8,481 bases of DNA. Origin: an uncultured Christensenella sp. Lineage in GTDB: Bacteria > Bacillota > Clostridia > Christensenellales > Borkfalkiaceae. Shown here piece after piece: positions 4,606 to 8,481 of this stretch (positions are counted from its first letter, which is position 1; every line of letters begins with the position of its first letter). A program made the position numbers and the translations under genes. The stretch spans positions 12,468-20,948 of the forward strand of contig CAJTQE010000028.1 in the NCBI GenBank assembly GCA_910578655.1. The letters are read 5' to 3'. Under the pieces are notes generated by a model. That model made no database searches. It was not told where the DNA came from and saw only the letters and a program-made list of their open reading frames with translations.

Positions 4606-6852
4606 TTATTCTTCTGTTGAGTAGACGTCGACGCTCTTGTCGTCGGTGGTGTCAACTTTGATACGCTTTTTAGTATACTTGGGCAATTTAGATTTGCGCT
4701 TTCTGAGTATTACGAGAGTAACTATAACGCCTGTGCCTATGAGTACGAGCGAACCGCCTATTACGCCGATAAGGAAACCGACTTTTGCACCCGTTGAAAG
4801 ACTTTCAAACCAAGTTTCATCCGATTCCGGCCACGCTTGCAGATAAGTATCTTTCATATATTTGTCGTATGCTTCGGCGTTATCTTCGGTCATTGTGCCG
4901 AGAAGCGCGTAATAATAATCACGCTGATTTTCCTTGACTTCTTTTCCGTTTACTTTTACGGATTTGGAAAAATCGTTCCAATCGCCTTCGGCGGCAACAA
5001 ATTGCTTAAACTTTTCAACCGACGCCTTAGACCAGAATTTTTCTTCGTCCTCGTCGTTTATTTCAACGTACGCCTGAATAAGTTCGTCAATGTATTCACC
5101 GTCGCCCGTAAAGAAAGCGTAGCGGTAAGCGTTTTTGAGATTTTCGTAAGTAGTTTCATCTACTTCGTCTATCTTTTCGGTTATTTTTTCATAGCGCTCG
5201 TTGAGGGCGTCTATCTGGACGTTTGTCATTACCGAACCGTCGGCACGTAAATCGCAGACCATAATATGGCTGTAATTAGCCGTATCGCTGCTGTATTCGG
5301 TCATATTCTTCGTCTGTGAAGAAAATATAATCTGACCGTCAAACATTTCGGGCTTGTACCAGTCGCTTGAACAGTCCAAATCCAACACGCGGACGGGCGT
5401 AAATTCGTTTACGTCGTCTCCGACGGAAAGTTTGTTATAATCGGCGTAAGTTCCGTCATAACAAAACCGCTTGATTACATAGCCGTTTGCGCCGCTGTTC
5501 GCTTCCGAATAATAGAGATAATTTCTTTGATAATTTTTGTCACCGTGCTTCTGCGTGAACAAAACCGTCGGCTTTCCGCCTACCGTTAAATAGAAAGTAT
5601 TTACGTTATCGATTTCGGTCAGCAGCTTGCCGTTCTCAACCGCAGCTTTAATAAGTCCGTTGTCGCTTGCTATAAATGCGCCCGTAAGGGTTTCGTCGTC
5701 AAAAATATAGGTGTAATTTTCCGCATTGGAACCGTCGACAACCAGGTTGTCTTCAGTAGAAGGATTATCTTTGGCGGGTTTATGCCCGTCTTTCAACAAT
5801 ACTTCGTCCTCATCGGCAGCAAACAGCATAGCCGTCTTATTGTTGGTGCTTACGCGCGTATAGAACAGAGTTCCGTTTTCATAATTAGAAAGTGTATAAG
5901 TGTACGGGCTGCGTTCAAGCTTTTCAGTTTCAAGCTCCTTTGCATTGAACTGCGTTAAGTTGAGGTTGCCGTCAATCATACCTATACCGTCGAGTACCAG
6001 AGTACCGCAGTTGATATACAGAGGGTCTTTCTCCGCATCATAATCTTTTACGTCGGAAAAATCGTATTCGTTGGGGGTGGTTGCGTCGGCAGTTACGGTG
6101 TAAACCTGATTATAATTGCTGTAAGTTTTGTTGAGGACAAAGTCGGTAACTTTCATCGTATAATAAATACGGGGATTGTTTAATTTCGTTTTGTCGAACA
6201 TAACGCTGTCAACGTTGTAAGCAAGCACCGTATCTACGCCCGTTTCGGTATTTACCGAGTGAATATTTGTATAAGCGGTGCCGTAGAGGTTTTCGCCGTT
6301 TGCAACGTAAACGAGATACACCACATTATCTTCGCCCAAAACGTAACGGTATTCGATAGCGTTGTTGGTGTACTGCGCAAAATAATCCTTCATAACTTCG
6401 GTGCCGTCAAGCTTTGCGCGCTTGAACACGATGTTAGAGTTTTGGATTTCACCGTCGCTGTTCTTTTCTGCCGACGGAGATGAATAGTAAATATAGTCGC
6501 CGTGAATGAACAGTCCGCCGTTGGTGTTCCCCGAATGAACTATTTCGGGAACAACGGTTTGTGTTTCGGCGTAATTTCTTGCGGCAAGGTCGGTTTTGGA
6601 AATGCGCATAATTGCGCCCGTTTCAACCTTTCCGAAAGTATTGTCTGCCGTGTTGGTTTGTTTACCGTTGATATAATAGACGTACTGACCCTTTTCAACG
6701 GCAAAACCGCCGTTTGACGATACGGTACCGGAAATATCTCCTTCAAGGGCAGGGCTATTATAAACTCCGCCGCACGCGGAAACCGCAAAGGTACTTGCCG
6801 ACATTACAGCCGCAGCACAGACACAAATAATTTTTTTAAAAACTTTACGCAT
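4606..6852 (-). CDS. Large surface lipoprotein with probable beta-propeller ectodomain and C-terminal membrane anchor
   Basis: This 748-residue protein starts with a basic, hydrophobic signal ending in a lipobox (VSAC, Cys27), so it should be processed by signal peptidase II and lipid-linked. From about 50 to 545, short aromatic strands recur (YVYYINGK 57-64, GDYIYYSS 118-125, RIYYTMKV 228-235, RNYLYYSE 443-450), the look of DUF5050-type or other YxYY beta-propeller repeats. Residues 546-680 are charged and helical. A single membrane helix (about 690-716, Gly-rich) is followed by RKRKSK and a 32-residue tail, placing the C-terminus in the cytosol by the positive-inside rule. A lipid anchor at one end and a transmembrane helix at the other is an uncommon combination. 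Sensing or binding an extracellular ligand is a guess. A GGAG site precedes the ATG at 6852. It is a single-gene unit. Location is confident, function is not. Confidence 0.87.
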   Translation of the reverse strand: MRKVFKKIICVCAAAVMSASTFAVSACGGVYNSPALEGDISGTVSSNGGFAVEKGQYVYYINGKQTNTADNTFGKVETGAIMRISKTDLAARNYAETQTVVPEIVHSGNTNGGLFIHGDYIYYSSPSAEKNSDGEIQNSNIVFKRAKLDGTEVMKDYFAQYTNNAIEYRYVLGEDNVVYLVYVANGENLYGTAYTNIHSVNTETGVDTVLAYNVDSVMFDKTKLNNPRIYYTMKVTDFVLNKTYSNYNQVYTVTADATTPNEYDFSDVKDYDAEKDPLYINCGTLVLDGIGMIDGNLNLTQFNAKELETEKLERSPYTYTLSNYENGTLFYTRVSTNNKTAMLFAADEDEVLLKDGHKPAKDNPSTEDNLVVDGSNAENYTYIFDDETLTGAFIASDNGLIKAAVENGKLLTEIDNVNTFYLTVGGKPTVLFTQKHGDKNYQRNYLYYSEANSGANGYVIKRFCYDGTYADYNKLSVGDDVNEFTPVRVLDLDCSSDWYKPEMFDGQIIFSSQTKNMTEYSSDTANYSHIMVCDLRADGSVMTNVQIDALNERYEKITEKIDEVDETTYENLKNAYRYAFFTGDGEYIDELIQAYVEINDEDEEKFWSKASVEKFKQFVAAEGDWNDFSKSVKVNGKEVKENQRDYYYALLGTMTEDNAEAYDKYMKDTYLQAWPESDETWFESLSTGAKVGFLIGVIGGSLVLIGTGVIVTLVILRKRKSKLPKYTKKRIKVDTTDDKSVDVYSTEE

Positions 6853-6903
6853 ATTTAAACTCCGAAGGGATATAAATCATAAAATAATCTATAAGCTCTA
6901 ATA

Positions 6904-6932
6904 ATTATATACCATTAGTAAATTTTAGGCAA
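6904..6932 (-). promoter_or_regulatory. Sigma-A-type promoter of the lipoprotein gene
   Basis: TTGCCT (6927-6932, four of six consensus bases) and perfect TATAAT (6904-6909) are separated by 17 bases on the minus strand. The predicted start is near 6897, giving a leader of about 45 bases. The divergent small plus-strand gene begins some 40 bases beyond the -35 box, so the two share this 116-base AT-rich intergenic region. Confidence 0.72.
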
Positions 6933-6968
6933 TGAATTTCAGCTTAATTTTAACGAAAATTTGATATT

Positions 6969-7175
6969 TTGGAGGATAATCTTACGGAAAAGTTTGCACT
7001 TTTAAATCTTTTAAAAACGCTGCAGGGCATTTCACTGACCGAAAAACCTGCCGAATCGACAGCACAGGAACCGCCGCCTTCTGCCGCGAATCAAAGCGAA
7101 GCACAATTTAATGCAATGGCAAGCATTTTGGAAAGACACGAGGCTATATCCAACAGAGTTAAAAATAAGAAATAG
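6969..7175 (+). CDS. Small hypothetical protein, the only plus-strand gene; start codon uncertain
   Basis: I do not recognise this short protein (68 residues from TTG at 6969, 63 from ACG at 6984). It has three parts: an amphipathic leucine-rich helix (KFALLNLLKTLQGI), a Pro/Ala/Glu linker, and a C-terminal helix rich in charged residues (FNAMASILERHEAISNRVKN) ending in KK. There is no signal peptide. The only canonical start in frame, TTG at 6969, overlaps the GGAGG ribosome site and has none of its own. In-frame ACG at 6984 lies eight bases after GGAGG and would give (M)EKFALLNLL, a natural-looking start. Either ACG initiates, or an ATG was lost by mutation or sequencing error. A bidirectional terminator follows the stop, convergent with rpsI. 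The organised sequence, ribosome site and terminator argue for a real gene. Confidence 0.6.
   Translation: MEDNLTEKFALLNLLKTLQGISLTEKPAESTAQEPPPSAANQSEAQFNAMASILERHEAISNRVKNKK
6971..6975 (+). promoter_or_regulatory. Perfect GGAGG ribosome site of the small plus-strand gene
   Basis: GGAGG is followed after eight bases (ATAATCTT) by ACG in the gene's frame. No ATG, GTG or TTG occurs at a usable distance in any frame. The site is the main argument that translation starts near 6984 and not at the TTG it overlaps. Confidence 0.6.
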
Positions 7176-7182
7176 CCTCAAC

Positions 7183-7222
7183 AAAAAAATAAAGGTATCC
7201 GTATCGGATACCTTTGTTTTTT
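7183..7222. terminator. Bidirectional intrinsic terminator between the small gene and the rpsI side
   Basis: A perfect 11-bp stem, AAAGGTATCCG (7191-7201) against CGGATACCTTT (7205-7215), has a three-base loop. Six T follow on the plus strand (7217-7222) and seven U on the minus strand (7183-7189). It ends the small plus-strand gene and also anything reading leftward from rpsI. Its right arm and U-tract overlap the distal copy of the 39-base rpsI-end repeat. Confidence 0.88.
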
Positions 7223-7249
7223 GAAATTATCTCTTTGAGAACTGACGAG
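7211..7249 (-). repeat. Displaced second copy of the rpsI 3' end (direct repeat, distal copy)
   Basis: These 39 bases match 7464-7502 at 37 positions (differences at 7224 and 7246), exactly 253 bases apart. On the minus strand the copy still encodes RQFSKR and a TAA stop (7227-7229), the universal S9 C-terminus, followed by the same U-rich tract. No S9 body precedes it. It reads as the original gene end pushed away by an insertion, or as a recombination or duplication scar. Confidence 0.85.
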
Positions 7250-7463
7250 TGACGCATTTCTTACAAACAGCGTAGTACGCTGTTTGTGCGGCACGAGATG
7301 AGCTTGCGCATTGCGTAAGGCGCAAGCGGTGCCCGAAACGGCGGTTGCCCTTACCGCCGTTGAGAAAGCGCGGCGGCTTTTTTCGTTTGTTGCAGACAAA
7401 CAAAAAAGAACGGCCGTTCCCGTTGCAGCGGGAACGCAAAAAATGAAGGCGTCTGAAAAGACG
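7250..7463. other. Hairpin-dense insert between the two rpsI-end copies; no credible gene
   Basis: This 214-base stretch is nearly all inverted repeats laid end to end. They are: 7263-7274/7276-7287 (12 bp, one-base centre); 7302-7309/7320-7327 (8 bp, extended by GGCAC/GTGCC at 7290-7294 and 7329-7333); 7337-7345/7353-7361 (9 bp); 7377-7383 plus 7385-7390 against 7396-7408 (13 bp, one bulge); palindrome GAACGGCCGTTC at 7408-7419; 7415-7422/7429-7436 (8 bp); and the rpsI terminator stem. These core stems are perfect Watson-Crick matches apart from one bulged base, so they fold on both strands. The loops of the 7377 and 7415 hairpins both carry TTGCAG. Open frames here lack ribosome sites and shift freely, so I reject coding. 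Best guesses are a REP/BIME-like hairpin array, a MITE-like remnant, or the residue of an integrated element. Confidence 0.55.
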
Positions 7464-7475
7464 CCTTTGTTTTTT
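7438..7475. terminator. Bidirectional intrinsic terminator directly after rpsI
   Basis: A 9-bp stem, AAGGCGTCT (7446-7454) with AGACGCCTT (7459-7467), has a four-base loop (GAAA in the plus sense). Six U follow on the minus strand (7438-7443) and six T on the plus strand (7470-7475). The stem begins 13 bases past the rpsI stop and should end the rplM-rpsI message. Its right arm and the plus-side T-tract belong to the duplicated 39-base unit. Confidence 0.85.
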
Positions 7476-7502
7476 GTAATTATCTCTTTGAGAACTGAGG
7501 AG
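7464..7502 (-). repeat. rpsI-proximal copy of the 39-base direct repeat
   Basis: This copy spans the last seven codons and stop of the intact rpsI plus the start of its terminator. It matches 7211-7249 at 37 of 39 positions. If the pair arose by site-specific integration, this would be the junction that restored the gene end. Confidence 0.85.
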
Positions 7503-7893
7503 CGCGGCGTGCTTTTTTCAAGCCGTACTTTTTTCTTTCCTTTACGCGAGGGTCGCGGGTCAGGAAGCCTTCTTTCTTCAACGCGGGGCGGCAACCTTCT
7601 TCCGCCAGCAACAGCGCGCGTGCAATACCCAAACGAATAGCATTTGCCTGTCCGGTATAACCGCCGCCGTTGACGTTTACAAAAACGTCGTACTTGCTTT
7701 CGACGCCTAAAAGAGTCAAGGGTTGCTTAACTACGTATTGAAGAACGCCCTGAGGAAAATAATCCTCAAAAGCCCTTTCGTTAATTTGAATAACACCTGA
7801 ACCTGCGGGCACAAGACGAACGCGAGCAATAGCCTTCTTTCTTCTTCCCGTTCCCCAGAATTGCAGTTTTTTCTTTAAATTAGCCTTAGCCAT
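7480..7893 (-). CDS. rpsI: 30S ribosomal protein S9
   Basis: S9 (uS9) sits in the small-subunit head, and its C-terminal arm reaches the P-site tRNA. This 137-residue protein has the full family pattern: GTGRRKKAIARVRL (15-28), INERAFEDYF near 37-46, VNGGGYTGQANAIRLGIARAL (about 74-94), GFLTRDPR near 109-116, and the invariant end KKARRAPQFSKR. The first dozen residues (AKANLKKKLQF) form a lysine-rich extension typical of Firmicutes. ATG at 7893 follows AGAGG at seven bases. It starts 21 bases after rplM stops, so it is co-transcribed from the rplM promoter, and it ends in a bidirectional hairpin. Its last codons are duplicated 253 bases downstream, yet the gene itself is intact. Confidence 0.98.
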   Translation of the reverse strand: MAKANLKKKLQFWGTGRRKKAIARVRLVPAGSGVIQINERAFEDYFPQGVLQYVVKQPLTLLGVESKYDVFVNVNGGGYTGQANAIRLGIARALLLAEEGCRPALKKEGFLTRDPRVKERKKYGLKKARRAPQFSKR

Positions 7894-7914
7894 ATATCAA
7901 CCTCTTCTTTTTCC

Positions 7915-8346
7915 TTAAAATAATTTAAGCTCTTCGGGCTTCTGTGCAGCGTGGTTATGTTCGGCACCTTTATAAACGCGAAGTTTTTTAATCATATCTC
8001 TGCCGAGAGAGTTTTTGGGAAGCATTCCCTTTACAGCCTCGTATACGGCAAGGTCGGATTTTTCGGCAAGCATTTTCTTGTAAGAAATTTCTTTCAAACC
8101 GCCGATATAACCCGTATGATAGCGATAAAATTTATCGTCAAGCTTTTTACCGGTCAAAACGACTTTATCGCTGTTCAATACAATAACGAAGTCGCCCGTG
8201 TCCACGTTGGGCGTGAACGTAGGCTTATTTTTACCGCGCAGTATGGCAGCAACTTTTGACGCAAGCCTGCCGAGAGGAACTCCTGCGGCGTCTACAACGT
8301 ACCACTTTCTTTCAACTGTCTCGGCTTTTGCCATATAGGTTTTCAT
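7915..8346 (-). CDS. rplM: 50S ribosomal protein L13
   Basis: L13 (uL13) is an early-assembly protein of the large subunit that binds 23S rRNA. The 143 residues match family length. Landmarks are MKTYMAKAETVERKWYVVDA (1-20), PLGRLAS (24-30), the VDTGDFVIVLN strand (48-58), YRYHTGYIGG (74-83) and the signature GMLPKNSLGRDM (107-118) followed by VYKGAEHNHAAQKPE (124-138). The start at 8346 has AAGGAG six bases upstream and aligns with the conserved family N-terminus. The gene is first in the rplM-rpsI pair, an arrangement conserved across bacteria. A TATAAT box 33 bases upstream implies a short leader. Confidence 0.98.
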   Translation of the reverse strand: MKTYMAKAETVERKWYVVDAAGVPLGRLASKVAAILRGKNKPTFTPNVDTGDFVIVLNSDKVVLTGKKLDDKFYRYHTGYIGGLKEISYKKMLAEKSDLAVYEAVKGMLPKNSLGRDMIKKLRVYKGAEHNHAAQKPEELKLF

Positions 8347-8378
8347 TGTTTGCTCCTTAAAATTTTTTGAACAGCGGA

Positions 8379-8410
8379 ATTATAATTTGTGAGTGTGAAA
8401 TCAGTGTGAA
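8379..8410 (-). promoter_or_regulatory. Probable rplM promoter with a doubled TTCACACT motif at 11-base spacing
   Basis: On the minus strand TATAAT is perfect (8379-8384). No good -35 lies at 17 bases. Instead TTCACACT occurs twice, at 8403-8410 and 8392-8399, one helical turn apart and bracketing the normal -35 position. The upstream copy contains TTCACA (five of six -35 bases) but 20 bases from the -10. The start would lie near 8372, giving a leader of about 26 bases. Confidence 0.55.
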
Positions 8411-8481
8411 GTTTGTTAAATTAAACAGAGGGGGCAGAGATTTTGTAGAGTTTTTTCCGCTCGCTTGAGCTTGCAATATTG
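8411..8481. other. Window edge upstream of the rplM promoter; nothing assignable
   Basis: The stretch holds a short GCTC/GAGC inverted repeat (8459-8470) beside a T-run and no supported gene. A minus-strand frame is open from the edge to a TAA at 8416-8418 (21 codons), but it has no recognisable content and could be either the tail of an upstream gene or chance. Confidence 0.3.

Noticed and set aside
7263..7436. Possible CRISPR array or tRNA-like gene in the hairpin cluster
   Set aside because: There is no regularly spaced identical repeat with variable spacers, and no cloverleaf with T-loop or acceptor features; the inverted repeats differ from one another.
7227..7439. 70-codon minus-strand frame through the hairpin insert ending in VTRQFSKR
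   Set aside because: It needs a TTG start with no ribosome site, its body is low-information Arg/Cys-rich sequence from palindromes, and its end is simply the duplicated S9 tail.
7178..7594. 138-codon minus-strand frame across the insert and the rpsI end
   Set aside because: It overlaps the genuine S9 coding sequence in another frame and crosses two terminators; there is no ribosome site or family resemblance.
8347..8481. L13 autoregulatory leader RNA upstream of rplM
   Set aside because: The predicted transcription start near 8372 leaves only about 26 bases of leader, and I see no matching hairpin pair there; a covariance search was not possible.

Overview
The window comes from a low-to-moderate GC Gram-positive bacterium, most likely a spore-forming (or recently spore-forming) member of the Clostridia. 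The evidence is the linkage of a Veg-like gene, a SPOCS/LysM spore-coat morphogenesis gene (SipL/SpoVID type) and ispE, together with strong AGGAGG-type ribosome sites, sigma-A-like promoters and many intrinsic terminators. No species can be named from sequence alone. Every long gene lies on the minus strand; one small gene at 6969-7175 lies on the plus strand.

Reading in the minus direction from the right edge: rplM (L13) and rpsI (S9) form the usual ribosomal pair behind a sigma-A-like promoter. Downstream of rpsI is a 304-base stretch without a credible gene (7176-7479). It holds a bidirectional terminator, a cluster of inverted repeats, and a second, near-identical 39-base copy of the rpsI 3' end and its U-tract. 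This is the least ordinary part of the window and looks like the footprint of an element inserted at the rpsI 3' end. A small plus-strand gene of unknown function sits next to it. Its perfect ribosome site is followed, at ideal spacing, by ACG where ATG would be expected.

Next, with its own promoter, comes a 748-residue surface protein. It has a lipoprotein signal, an ectodomain with probable beta-propeller repeats, and a C-terminal membrane helix. A separately transcribed protein with two zinc-ribbon-like cysteine clusters and a very acidic tail follows, and a strong terminator closes that unit.

The sporulation-associated block is next: veg-like gene, then the SPOCS/LysM gene behind a promoter resembling the mother-cell sigma-E consensus, then a long structured terminator. 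ispE (isoprenoid MEP pathway) follows with an extended -10 promoter placed so that its mRNA may be leaderless. It is tightly coupled to a two-helix membrane protein of unknown function and then to the start of a cysteine desulfurase that runs off the left edge. ispE, the membrane protein and the desulfurase overlap or nearly touch, so they look like one operon.
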